Origin: Piscicola geometra | Lineage: Eukaryota; Annelida; Clitellata; Hirudinida; Piscicolidae | Length of the DNA: 64,000 nt | Direction: 5' to 3' | NCBI GenBank assembly: GCA_943735955.1 | Contig: OX030958.1 | Span: forward strand, 9,312,126-9,376,125 | Shown here: piece after piece, positions 1 to 16,215 of the stretch | How the letters are laid out: the number at the start of each line of letters is the position of its first letter | Numbering within the stretch: position 1 is the first letter of the stretch | Position numbers and translations under genes: made by a program | Notes under the pieces: generated by a model | Told to the model about the DNA's origin: nothing | The model's input: the letters and a program-made list of their open reading frames with translations, nothing else | Databases searched by the model: none

Positions 1-1987
1 TATAAACCTGTAATAGTAATAGGAAATATCACAAAACTAATTTTCAAAGGGTTTATATTTTAACTAATTCATAATATATGGTTTATTTGTAAGGCATAAG
101 AAATAAGTAACAATGCAAGAAACTCTGATTTATCCTTTGTTTATAAACAATGCTGAGATCATAATTCATCTTTTCTTTTTTTAACTTTTAAAATATAAAA
201 CCATATATATTTTATTAAACTTTATTTCTATATCGAGAACCATCCGAAAAATTTATCTTTCATAAACAATTTTGAAAAATAAAGATACCATAAAGCCAAA
301 AATTTGATACAATTAAAAATCTTGGTAATCTTATCTATTTTCCGTGTATTTTTCGTATAGAGCTCATACTAGTTCACATCTTAGTCATCTTATCATATGA
401 TTTGCGTTACTATTTAAGATTTAAAAAAGAATAATCAAGATGTTGAAAAGTATACCGAAAAACATAAATTTTATGACATCATAAATAAAAAATATAAAAC
501 AAAATGCTAACACCAAATGTTGTCTTTAAAAATAGTCATGATTTTTATAACAATAAAACTTACTGCAGAAAAATAGAGGGTAACAGTAGAAACAACAAAT
601 ACTCAATTAATTAACTGCAACTTTTTTTCACAATTATAAAAACATGTAAATGTTCAATACAGAACTGATTATTTTAATGTATTATTGATAAATCTATTCA
701 TTTGAATCTTGTAGTTCTCTAATTGAAATAATTTCTTTTAATTGTTAAAATTCGGTTATTAATAAAATCAAATTCTAAATAAATTATCCTCAGAAATTTT
801 ATTTTAGGTACAACATTATAAAGTCGCTTATTTAATTACTGTAGCCTCATTAAAAGTTCATAAAGCAAGATACAAAGAAATAATTACTTGGTGTTAGAAA
901 TAAGTGTAGCGTGAAATATGAATGATCGGAAATATTTATTTTTAAATAGGAAAGAATTTAATTGCATTCATCACTTTGCTAAAAAAATTAATTTATCTTT
1001 TAGAAAACCTATTTTTTGGGGAAAGTATAAATCATCAACTTTAAACTGGTATATTTTCTTCTTAACATTTTTAAAATAACTTAAAAAGATCATGCTTCTA
1101 ATTAATCGCTCTTTTATTATAGTATTGAATACTTTATATTAGTATTTTTAAAGATTTTATTTTATGCATCTTGGATGGATCTTTATGCCCATGGTATTAC
1201 TTAAATGGGTATCAATCTATAATCAATCATAATTATTTAAATTTGAAAACTATTTTAAATTTTATCATAAATCATGTATGATAAATGACATTTATTAAAT
1301 GTGATCACAAATTATAACCTGTTTGTATTTGGGTCAATAATAGTTGTAAAACACAGTTTTGGAATACATAATACTTCAATAAAACGTTAAATATCTACAA
1401 AATGCAAAATACTTGAGACAAACAGACTATTATATTCTACATTTCCACCTTAAAGTTACTGTTTAAACTTTAAAGTTTAAACTTTAAACGTATAATTATG
1501 CATACTTACATAACTAAGAACTTTATTTTACAATGTAACTAATTTATGCAATTTAGAAAAAGGCTAAACTTTAAATCAATAAATAAACATTGAGAAAATA
1601 ATATTTATGAGAAAAAAGATCTTGGAATAAAACTCGTCTGCAGTCAGATTCATACGAACTTATGAATATTTTTACTAGGTCAAGGCGGCATAGATAATTT
1701 TTTAGTGATGGGCGATTTATTTAACAATATAAAAAAATTGAAAAAGCAAACTGCAATAAAAAATGGAAAAAAATTTTCATATAATATAAGATTCACATTT
1801 TAGAATTATCGAAATATTTTTTAAATGAGGTTCCAGACATCAAAAGTTGTCTCCCTTCTAAGAGCTTTTCTTGATTTTTCTGATTTTCCTTAATATTTCA
1901 AATGTAAAGAATTCACTCGAAAATTTTTTTCTTTATGTGACTTTTCAACTTTTGATATCTACGAATTTTTCCCACATCATATATATG
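1..1987. other. AT-rich non-coding DNA
   Basis: Very AT-rich sequence with stops in all frames. I see no coding exon, RNA gene or clear repeat family in it. Confidence 0.6.
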
Positions 1988-2135
1988 GTCCTGGGGTCCG
2001 AACCCCCCCCCCCCCTCCTCCCCCAATTTTTTAATAGTAAGGGGTCCACCTTAATGGTAGTGACCCCAGAACCACCCAGAATCACCGCCCATTCTGGGTA
2101 GAACCCCTCCAAGATTTGCAGCAAATCGCTGTCTT
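1988..2135. mobile_element. hAT-type MITE fragment (GGGCGGCGAT family)
   Basis: G/C-homopolymer-rich block containing CTGGGGTCC and, at its right end, AAGATTTGCAGCAAATCGCTG. This matches the right end of a family seen complete at 30859-31165 and 35497-35876. Here neither the GGGCGGCGAT terminus nor a target duplication is recognisable, so this is a decayed copy. Confidence 0.55.
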
Positions 2136-2681
2136 TGCTAAGGATCCATCGTTTTAGAGAAAAACCTACTTTTAAAGGGAAAAAAGCTATATACAAAATA
2201 ATATTTAAAAAAGTATTAATGTAATTTTAAAATAGGCAATTAAAATTTAGTTTAAATTATAAGAAAAAAAGTTTACAAACTAACCTTAGCCTAGTGAATA
2301 CTAAAAAATCATTGAACAGGAATGGCGGCCTTAAAATGCATCCTTCTAAGCAAATTGAAAATCATGTTTTTAGAATAAGTTACGTTTTAATGTATTCTTA
2401 TGAATACTTTATCGATTTGAAATAAATTTTTTGATTCTTATTTGTATAATAATTTGAAATTTAAGTTAAGTTTTGAAGCAGCGTAAAAGATTTGCGTTTA
2501 AAATTCAATCTATTTCGATAATAGGAAACCCCCTTCTACTATATACAGTGTATATCATACCCACTTCCACTTAACTCAATAAAAATAATTTTCACATATC
2601 ACAATAAATCAAAAGTCTAAGCCTCCATTTGAGACATCGACACCCGCACACAAACACATGTAAGAAGAAAGACTAAATAAA

Positions 2682-2792
2682 TTAGAATTCTTTGATTGGA
2701 TTGACAGGGATCTCGACTTCCACATTAATGAATCCTGCATACTCAGCTCGAACAATGATCGATGGGTGGCGGATATGAAGGATATAAGACCT
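2682..2792 (-). CDS. possible terminal coding exon of an unknown gene
   Basis: A GC-richer block in otherwise AT-rich DNA. Read on the minus strand, an open frame of 36 codons follows an AG (2794-2793) and ends in TAA at 2684-2682. The peptide includes IRHPSIIVRAEYAGFINVEV and looks like a beta-rich domain end rather than random translation. The upstream pyrimidine tract is poor and no partner exon was found, so the call rests on composition and residue pattern only. I do not recognise the family. Confidence 0.25.
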   Translation of the reverse strand, partial: RSYILHIRHPSIIVRAEYAGFINVEVEIPVNPIKEF

Positions 2793-2799
2793 CTAGATC

Positions 2800-7208
<4,409 letters not shown>

Positions 7209-10031
7209 TTGCGAGAAGTGGAACGTCGCAGCATGTGGCAGTTTCCTTGAAATCCTTCCGCCCTGTTGCGGCCCTTGGCGAAAACATGACCTTGACGTGC
7301 AGAATTCAAGGTCGAAGTTTCAGCCAGTTAGAAGAGAATAAACTAAATTGGGCCAAGTCGTCGACCAATCATGAGCAGTTTATTTTTAAGGATGGCCTAG
7401 TTCAGGGCGTCTACCAATCATTGGGTAGATACCACGTTGAAACGATTCCGATTGGTTCCGCCATCATATCCATCTTGAACATCATTGGTTAGTTTTTCTG
7501 TTGCAACATTTTTATTTGCGTCTGAGGGCTTATTGTGATGGAGTTTCGGATGAGTGATTGAAGGTGGAGTGGTCTTTGATCCCGTTTTAGAAAAATGTTT
7601 CAGTGATCAACAGGATTATTTAAAAAAAAATTATTTTTATAAATAAAAATAAATATTTAAAAAAATCTTTAAAATTGTTTCTTTTAATAATGTTTTGATC
7701 TCATTTAAAATTATTTGATTTTATTTGAACTTGAAAAAAAATAAAACCGTCGAAATTGTAAAAATAATTTAATTGAAAACATCATAGTTTTTAATAAATG
7801 TTATTTAGCTTTAAACTATTTCAAACAATTGAAATAATTGATGAATTACAAAAGGGGTGCGATGGGAAGACAGTGGTCGGGTGGGGTGCTACTACGGAGA
7901 CCTCTCTCACACACAAGCCTACGTCAATCTGAGTGTTATAAGTGAGTTTATATTTAAAAATCATTAAAATAACTAATTAATTAACTAGTTGAAATTTCTT
8001 TTCCATAATTATCTTGATTATTAATAGAAATGAGATGGATGCCACCATATATATATAGTGAAAAACTTAATATTATATGTATATGGATGGCACCAAAAGC
8101 AACTTTAAAAATTCCGAAACAGTTTTTAATTCCAGTTCAACATTTACGTTTTTCCAGATGTTAAATGAAGCAATCAATTATACCAACCCTTCTCTTTCCA
8201 GAACCTCCCTCTGACATCCACTTCCACTCCAACTCTGGAGCGTACTCTAACCTGCTTCTAGGCAAAGAGTTGAAGGCCACATGCACCATCAATGACGTCA
8301 TACCACTTCCAGCACACGTGAGCATGAGTCTTGGAGACGTGCCGTTGGACAGGTGGATCAGTGAGGAGGTCAAGACGAATGTCATATGCTCGCTGTCTCA
8401 AGTCAAAAGAAGAAACACGCGCAGTGCTGGCTTCGGAAATACTGTAGATCACCGTTATAAGTCTGCTCCTAACTATATCCACAAGTTTCATCGGAAAAAA
8501 TTCTCCACTCATAAGTTTAAGACAGACGAAAGCCCTCTTCAGAGCTCCTGGCTTGCGCCCACCATAAACGAACACCTCGCCAACGTCGACAACTGCATCC
8601 TGCACGAGACACACAGTGTCATTGTTAAACTCTCGGGTTATATTTTATCCAAAGCGGATAATGCCAAGGTGTTACGTTGTTACGTGAACGATAGCAAGTA
8701 CCTTGATCACGCTTCGAATTCTGAATCGTACAATGCCGATGGTAGTGTTCTTTACTCTGTGAAGGCCTACCGCATCAATTTGAAATGTAAGTCGAATTAT
8801 TTTTAGAAAATAATTAACAATAATATAGTGAAAAACATTTTGCAGTAGTATTTGGTTTATTCTTAAATATTTAAAGAAATCATCAGCAATCAGAATATTT
8901 ATTAAATGTATTTTAGTTAATATTTCTAAGTTTATAAACTAAATTCATTGACTACTTATCGAGTTGAAAATATAAATTCTCAATCTAGATGCACCGGTCT
9001 TCAATTGCTCACAGAATTTGTCATCTCTAGCTCTTAAAAGGTACTCCTCACCCTCTGGTCAATTAACTAGAACTCTTTAAATAAATAATAAATAAAAGTT
9101 GATTATAAAAATTTAATTTAAAAATTAACTTTATTTAAAATAAAAATATATTTATAATATTAGTACATTTTAAATCATAAAAATTAAAAATAATTGTTCA
9201 TTTATCCGAGATTTTATTCAAACAAAACACTCGACAGAGGCAGTAATCTCAAAGTAGTCTGCCATTTGACGTACAATCCGAAACCTCACCACATCAGCGT
9301 GTGGTGGTTCAAAAACGAAGCGAATGATGTCAATAGAGTATTCTTGGGACAGCCGAAGTTCGGAGTTTCTTTAAGCGAAAATGTAAAGTGGATATAAAAA
9401 TATAAACTTGCATAAAATATTTGATAATGATTCTAATTGAAAATTATTATAATTTTTACTAAAGTGAATTGGATTGAAATAATATTAAGCGATATTAAGC
9501 GATGAATTATATTTTATCAAAAAATACATTGAAATTCAAACAAAAAAATTTTCCTTTTTATGTCAGTACGATTTAAAGTCTTAAATGCTTCTCCAGGAGC
9601 TCGGCACAAAGGAGTCCGTGCTCTTGTTCACGGCCAGAAGTTCTGCAAGTCGCGACGTCTCCACTTTTCACCTGGTTGCCTCAAATGAAGTCGACATCAG
9701 TACTGCAACCATCCAAGTGCCACATTCAGGTTTTAATGCGAAGTTATAGCAAAAAGGGAATATGGTGTTTAAAAGAACTATAATAAAAAGCGATAACAGC
9801 GGCATATTTGTTGTATTACTATTTCAACTTTTTCATTACTTACACGCAGTAAAGCCTGTCGATCCTGTCGACCATCACCCTTCAGTGAAGAAACAACAAG
9901 GTTCTAAGTTTGAGTTCACCTGGCCCACTCCAAATTCAAACTTTATTTTACAACAAGTCAATTCATCTTTGCTTTTTGTCATTTTTCTTTTAAGCTTGTT
10001 CATGCAGATCTTTTCATATGATTTATTTTGA
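7209..10031 (+). CDS. Ig-superfamily cell-surface protein, 3' seven exons
   Basis: Probable adhesion or receptor protein with three Ig-like domains. Exons by frame and splice sites: 7209-7487 (start uncertain; the frame is open back to ATG 7148), 7855-7941, 8202-8786, 8989-9040, 9211-9382, 9597-9729 and 9850-10031 with TGA. Most domain borders are phase 1, typical of Ig genes. Ig1 is split over the first two exons, with LGENMTLTCRIQG, then a core Trp, then EDSGRVGCYYG. Ig2 sits in one 195-codon exon, with the strand-B Cys in LKATCTIND and the strand-F Cys in VLRCYVND. These are much further apart than usual because of a basic, His/Lys-rich insert. Ig3 has LKVVCHLTYN, WWF and FHLVASNEV, but I see no obvious strand-F Cys. 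The last exon ends in a hydrophobic run (SLLFVIFLLSLFMQIF) followed by six residues and stop. That fits a GPI-attachment signal or a very short membrane anchor. About 496 aa are visible. No signal peptide exon was found, and the exact family is unknown. Confidence 0.72.
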
Positions 10032-10428
10032 AAACAATCTGACTCTTAGATTTTTTTAGTCATCGTATTTGAGTCGTTATTTTATAATGTTTTACGTTTC
10101 AAAGTTTAGGATGACTAAAGATAAGCCTGCTCTTTAAAGTGAAATTTATAATTTGGAAATTTAAAGTTTTAAATTATTAAAAGTAAAGAAATTAGAAAAA
10201 ATATATTCAATAATTCAGAAAAATTTTATTGTTCCTAAAACACAATTTAAAATCAACAAAATACTTGGCTAACACAGCTTAAGATTCTATATTGAAAACC
10301 TCATTGAGGAAAAAGGTAGAAAACCAAGTGAGACCAAAAATAAAGATGGGAAGAAACCTTTTTTCCAAAACTAGTATCCATGAACATAACTGAGTTGTTC
10401 GTGAAAAAATAGTTTCATATAATATTGA
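10032..10428. other. intergenic DNA
   Basis: AT-rich 3' flank of the Ig gene. No feature recognised; it lies outside the duplicated segment. Confidence 0.5.
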
Positions 10429-12473
10429 TTAAAAATCCAAACTTTTCATTTTTATATAACCACAAATTAATTAATCTACTAAGTTCCGTTTGATGTCTTT
10501 AAATTCATAAAAGTCATCATCCAACATTTGAACTTCTGGAATTTCGGAAAAAGCGTGACTAAAGTTTTCTAATTTGTAAATATTTCAACGATGATCTAGA
10601 TGAAACATTCTTTAGTAAGAATTTATACTATATTTTCTGTTCCATTGTAAAGATAAAATTAACATCTCTATTAGATATTAATGAACATTAAAATAGGTTT
10701 TCTCATAAAAATGTATAAACAATTTCATATTAATGGAAAAAATGTATTATTATTTTTTTTAAAGTTAAGGTATTTTTTTTATTGAGTGTGTTGTATACAA
10801 TCTAATTGTTTGTGGTTTCAAAGCTATGAATTAGAGGCAAACTAGTGCTAATTTAATTCATAAATACCATGCCACATTTCATACACTAATCACTTGCTAA
10901 CAGTTAGTTGTAAAAAAATGGAATAAATATTAATTTTAAACAATAACTTTTTTCCTTTAAGATGATTTTCCGTTTAAACTGCTTTAATTTAAAACTGTCA
11001 GAGATTTCTCCTGTTAGATAGCTTTATGTGGTTTCAATGTAGGCTAAAACCTACGCAATCAGAGATTCAAAGCATGTTGATTCAAAATTAATAAGCCACA
11101 TTTAATGTTTGGCTATTTATATAACCGAAAACAAACTAATCTCTCTAAGTGCTTTTAGAACTCAGAAAACATTTGAACTATGGAAAAATGTAAGTCCAAA
11201 GTTTCATATTATGAAATTTGTAAAGCTGATTTAGGTGTAAAATTATTTGTTTCAAAATATTGTTTAAATTCATATCACGAAAAAAATCGGTCCGTCAGTC
11301 AGCATTTTTTTACGCATGAGAGGTAACTTTAAAATAAAAAAGATACCTGCGTCTTATACAGTATAAGTTATACTGCTGATAACAACATGAACAAACCTGT
11401 TTTTTCAAATTTTGATGGTAACATTTTGAAGTCATTTGCTAATTCATTTCACAATCAAACGAATAAATTAAATAAATAGTTTTCCAGCAATTTATCACAA
11501 ATAGACAAAATATTAATGAAATTCAAATCAGAGCATTCATTTTTTCCCTCGATATACCTCAACGTAGACTCTTATACACGTTGTTATATTTTTTTCTCTT
11601 TCATTCTTGCGTTTCTCAACTCAAAATCCTGGGTACGGGCCTGGGAAGACAGGGGCTTTTTTAGTCAGAAATACCAAGCCACTTTTATTGACAAAAACGC
11701 GTAAAATTCTTTAGGCAGTTTAGACAACTTTATTAGAACATCTTTTAATATTTCTCCAGTTGGATTAGTTCATGGTGGTTAAATTGTCAAAACTATATGT
11801 TTTATAATCATTTGGATAATTAAATTGTAATATAAAGTCAACGAAAAAGCAAAGCTTCATTTTAAGGTACATATAAATTTATAAAAAGAACAATAATTTA
11901 AAATGCGTCGTTAGTTTATAGTCACAAAAACTTCGAAAATATTTTTTCAATGTAGACTTTTATTTTTTAAAGTAATTTACATTAGTTTTTCTATAAACGA
12001 GTTTTCTCTGAAAGAATTTATTTTTTAAATGCTTATTGTTTTTTAGTATAAAATAATAATTATCTACGCATGGAGTGAAATTTTAAAACTAAAAATACTA
12101 AAAAAAGTTTATTTTTCATGCCTAATAAATCATTATCGACTTTGTTTCATAATGTTTTGCCAAAACTTTATCCCCTGTTCTACTTCATGGTTACGCAATT
12201 ATTTAATTTGTTTTATTCCTTTTTCATTTAACCTCTAAAACTATCAGACTATTTATACCTTTAAATTATGTTTGACCTTTAGGCGTGGGAGTAATTCAAA
12301 ATTAAGTAAAGTTCAAACCTTTATGATTTTAAAAATATTTTCAATTTAGTAAAATATGTATTAACTGAATTTTAAAAAAACTAGAGACCGTTTAGCAAAG
12401 ACGGTGGGTCCTAAAGTATACTCACTTATGAAATAGGTTTAATGGTTATATAATAATTATGTGCTGAATTAGG
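10429..12473. repeat. 5' flank of the duplicated lyase segment, copy 1
   Basis: Collinear and highly similar to 54068-55623 upstream of the second lyase gene. It holds no recognisable gene. About 485 bp here (roughly 11865-12350) have no counterpart in copy 2: the second copy joins AAAGTCAACGAAAAAGCAAA directly to AATATGTATTAAC. This is an insertion in copy 1 or a deletion in copy 2. Confidence 0.8.
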
Positions 12474-12480
12474 TATATAA
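12474..12480 (+). promoter_or_regulatory. TATA box, lyase copy 1
   Basis: TATATAA about 160 bp before the start codon, conserved with the same surroundings at 55624-55630 in copy 2. A transcription start near 12505 is inferred from the usual spacing. Confidence 0.55.
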
Positions 12481-12551
12481 GTTAGAAGCTTCAATCATCG
12501 CATGTGCATCTTCAACTAAAGTCGTCTCGTCATTGACCAGATTGACTTTTC

Positions 12552-12625
12552 AAAGATCAAACCTTTCAACTTCAGAAAAGATCAAACCTTTACAACTTCA
12601 GAAAAGATCAAACTTAAACTTCAGA
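12552..12625 (+). repeat. 5' UTR short tandem repeat
   Basis: Three imperfect copies of about 24 bp, each with GATCAAAC and AACTTCAG, lie immediately before the start codon. Copy 2 retains two or three shorter versions. The function is unknown. Confidence 0.6.
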
Positions 12626-12639
12626 AAAACTTCATCAAC

Positions 12640-15600
12640 ATGGGCATCAGAGAAGGACACAAAGAGCTGGTGGGACTCGCCTTGAAGGACTTTTCGTCCC
12701 CCGTTCGACTCGACCTTGCCTTCGCTCGTTTCGACATCGGCCACCTCGCCCGCATTGCATCCTTCCGCGCCTCAGACCAACACCACGTGCAGCTGAATGA
12801 AATCTCTCGAAGCCATGTGAATGCTAACCATGAGTTTCTGCTTGATTACTTCAACAAGGGAAAGATCATCTATGGAGTGAACACGGGATATGGCGGTAGT
12901 GCTGATGTGATCACGCAAGATGCCATCGTCACGCAAAAAGCTCTCATCCAGCATTTGAACGTTGGCATATCAAGTCAAACGTGAGTTTATGAGCAGTTTT
13001 ATTTAAATAATGTTAATAGTAGTTGTTGAAAACAATATTGTTATTGTTATTGTTATAATTATCGTAACACACCGCGCATGACGATCAGTTTCCCACTAAT
13101 TTTTCCAAACGCACAGAGCTTGTGTGCATTCCATTTGTTTTTCTTATTCACAAAATTACGATAGTCGTAAGCGTTTTTTGCCAAACTTTTCTCTTTCCGT
13201 TGATTCTAATCTTTTTTTCTATTTTGCAATATCTGAAATTCTGTGCGCATTATAAATGACCAGATTTTGCCCTGGTGTTTCATGGAGATTTAATCTCAAC
13301 ATTCTCCTTCTTGTTTTAAAAAGAAAATTTAATTCCTAATTTTTGAACATTTCTTCATACATTTCTCGAATCCGGTTTGGTATTATGTCATAAATTCCTG
13401 GAAACCTTGTATTATGAAGTAGTATTGTATTAAATAATTTTTCTTCTACAAAAACCACCGAAAGACTGCCTGCAGGGATCGTCAAGGCAATCATGTTGGT
13501 GAGGGCAAACAGTTTGAGTTTGGCGAGGTCGGGAGTGAGGGGGGAAGTGATCGACCTTCTGTGCTCCATGATCAACCACGACATAGTGCCTGTGGTTCCG
13601 TTGAGAGGCACGGTGAGTTCTAGCGGAGACCTCATGTGCTTGTCTTACATCGCCGCCTGTATGAATGGCAGCAAAAAAGATTCTCTGGTTTACTACAAAG
13701 GCGTGAGAAATGTCACCGCCGAAGAAGCCTTTGAAAAAGCAGGACTTTCATTCGTCGAGTTTCATCACAAAGGTTTGGACATTTGCAATGTCTCATTTTT
13801 TTAATTTAGTACAATTGAGCTTGGTTACATAACATATAGGTTAATTTTTAAAGCGATGTTACGTATTAAAAAGAACGAAATTAAACTTTGCTCCTGTGTA
13901 ACTCATTAAATGGTGCCATTAATTACTCCAAACAGAGGCGTTGGCAGTGGTCAACTCGGCATCTTGCTCGTCCACACTGGCTTCTGACAACCTCTTCCAC
14001 TTTGGCTACCTGATGCTGCTCACCCAGGTGGTGACCGCAATGTGTGTCGAGGCGCTTCATGGCAGGATGGAGTCCTTCGATACTTTCATCTACGATACCC
14101 TCAGTCATGTGGGAATTGCAGAGGTTTCCGAAAACATCAGAAGTCTTCTTGAAGACTCGAAACTTGTTCGGTTGGTTTGTTCACTTATTTAATTACCAAC
14201 TGAATACATTTTTGATAAATATAGACAAGTTAATTATTTAATAAATGAAACTCATTATTATAAAAAACTGTATTTATGCTTTCTAACATTTATTCAACAT
14301 TTATTCAACATTTCTTACATTTTTAGATCTTTTGAAGGAGATTATTCAGGACTCGAGTGTCTTGAAGCCGACGAATTAGCTCAAGATAGGTAAGAACATT
14401 TATTTTTAATAATTGGTTTCTTTAAACCAGTTTCAATAGAATAAGTAGGTTAAATTGCTTATACAAATTTTTTAGAATAATATTCAAACTTTATTTTATC
14501 CAATTCAGGTTTTGAATGAATTTCCTTTAAAAATTAATTGCAAATTAAAAAAAATAAATCTTCGAAATACTAAAATTGGTGACTACCACGCAGGTATGGT
14601 CTAAGAACCAGTCCTCAATGGTTGTCTCCAGTGGTCGAGACCTACATGGAGTCGGTGAGGAGGATCAGAGTGGAAATAAACTCCACCTGTGACAACCCTC
14701 TGGTCGACCACAAAGCTGGAAAGATCATTCATGGCGGGAACTTCCAAGGCACGTTTTAAATTAATATTTTGCCTAGTTTTTGCTGATTATAACTATCTTT
14801 CTTTATATTTTCAAGTTTACCTTGATTAAGTTTTTTGTGTAAGTTTTGAACTTTGCTTTTAAATTCGTTGAATACGAATATCAAAAACGCGATCAAATTG
14901 TAACTTTACTCAGTGAGTACAAAGACTAAAACTGACATAAAAAGCCAAAAAAGTTTTTATTCATCTAGGTTTAAACAAGAAAATAAGTAAAAAATATTTA
15001 ATAAAAACAGAATTTTTATTGACGGAATGTTTTTTTACTTCGTTTTCCCATTCAAGGGGTGAGTGTGACAGTGGCGATGGACCAGACCAGGCAAGGGGTG
15101 CAGATGTGCGGCAGACTGATGTTCGCGCAGTTGAGTGAGGTGCTCAACCACAACATGAACCTCATCCTGACGCCCAATCTGGCGGGAAGAGACCATTGCG
15201 TCGATTTCGGATTCAAGGTTTCGTGAAAAATATTTATTTCTCGTTTTTGAATATTTTACTTTAAATTTTAATTTTTCTTTAATTTTTACTATTTTAAAAT
15301 ATTTTTCAGCCGCTTGCTCACATTTTTTTTCTCACAAATTTCCTCTTCTTCAGGGCGTCGACACCGCCTTAGCTGCTTATGCCAGTGAGTTGGACTCGAT
15401 TGCGAATCCGATGACGAACCACGTTTTGAGCGCCGAAATGCACAACCAATCGGTCAACTCAATGGCCTTGGTGAGTGCTAGGAAGACGAAAGAAGCTATG
15501 GAGATTTTGAAGCTGATCGTCGCAAGTTCTTTGGTGGCGTTGTGCCAGGCTTTGGACTTGAGGTGGCTTCGCATGCAAGTCTTCGAAGCTCTCGAAAGCA

Positions 15601-16215
15601 CTTTGGAGCAGTTTGGAGTTCATTCTCCGGCCTGGTGCGTTGCTTGTGACAGATTTTATCTTTAATACTTCTTTTATAGTATTTAAATTGAAAAATTTTA
15701 TTTTAACAAATTGTATTGCGTTTTAGTGAAAAAACAATGAAGAAAAACTGGTACGAAGTGGCCTTCAGGTTTGACGTCCTGAAAGGGGACCTAGACTTGA
15801 TGATATCTGAAAACTCCTTGAAGGAAAACGCAAAAACAAGAGAAATGTTTCTGACGACGCTTAAAGCAAAGTGTGAAGAAAGTGTCCAAGACGTTTATGA
15901 AGGCAAGAATGAACAGAAAATAGCTGCATTGCTAGGCAAAGGTGTGTCGAGTGGACTTTTTATATTGAACATAACGTTTCAATTCTTTATTCACACACAA
16001 AAATTCACAAATATTCATATTAATAAACTTATTTCTCAAAGAAATTTATATTTCATTAAAAAGGAACGAAACAAGTTTATAACTTCGTGAGGAAAGAGGT
16101 AGGCGTGAAGTTTTATAAAGGACTCACTACTCTGGACGAAGACTGCCAAAGGCTGCACGATGTGTTGGACAGTGACCAGATGAGAAAACTCATTCAAGAT
16201 GTATTCAGTATTTGA
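12640..16215 (+). CDS. aromatic amino acid ammonia-lyase (PAL/TAL type), copy 1
   Basis: Predicted MIO-dependent lyase removing ammonia from an aromatic amino acid to give an aryl-acrylate. Nine exons: 12640-12980, 13465-13772, 13936-14170, 14327-14389, 14594-14748, 15057-15217, 15354-15634, 15727-15941, 16064-16215. They total 1911 nt in one frame, 636 aa plus stop. Family residues, placed by alignment to plant and fungal enzymes: Tyr78 in [15 protein letters not shown] triad Ser166-Ser167-Gly168 in GTVSSSGDL, Tyr317 and Arg320 in [10 protein letters not shown], Asn350 in DNPLVD, Phe366 in HGGNFQG, Glu449 and Gln453 in [11 protein letters not shown]. The selectivity position, 27 residues after the Tyr, is His105 followed by Leu, as in bacterial tyrosine ammonia-lyase. 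The protein is nearer fungal PAL than animal histidase and is shorter than usual (about 700 aa), mainly at the N-terminus and C-terminal arm. Intron 5 is GC-AG. Activity with a Ser-Ser-Gly triad is inferred, not proven. Confidence 0.93.

Noticed and set aside
13923..14108. Antisense open frames within lyase exons (also 12772-12954, 15377-15601 and copy 2 equivalents)
   Set aside because: They are shadows of strongly supported sense exons and have no family features.
12640..16215. Histidine ammonia-lyase (histidase) of the host
   Set aside because: The motifs around the Tyr loop and the [10 protein letters not shown] and HGGNFQ blocks are those of PAL/TAL. The residue pair at the selectivity site is His-Leu or Leu-Leu rather than the Ser-His of histidases.
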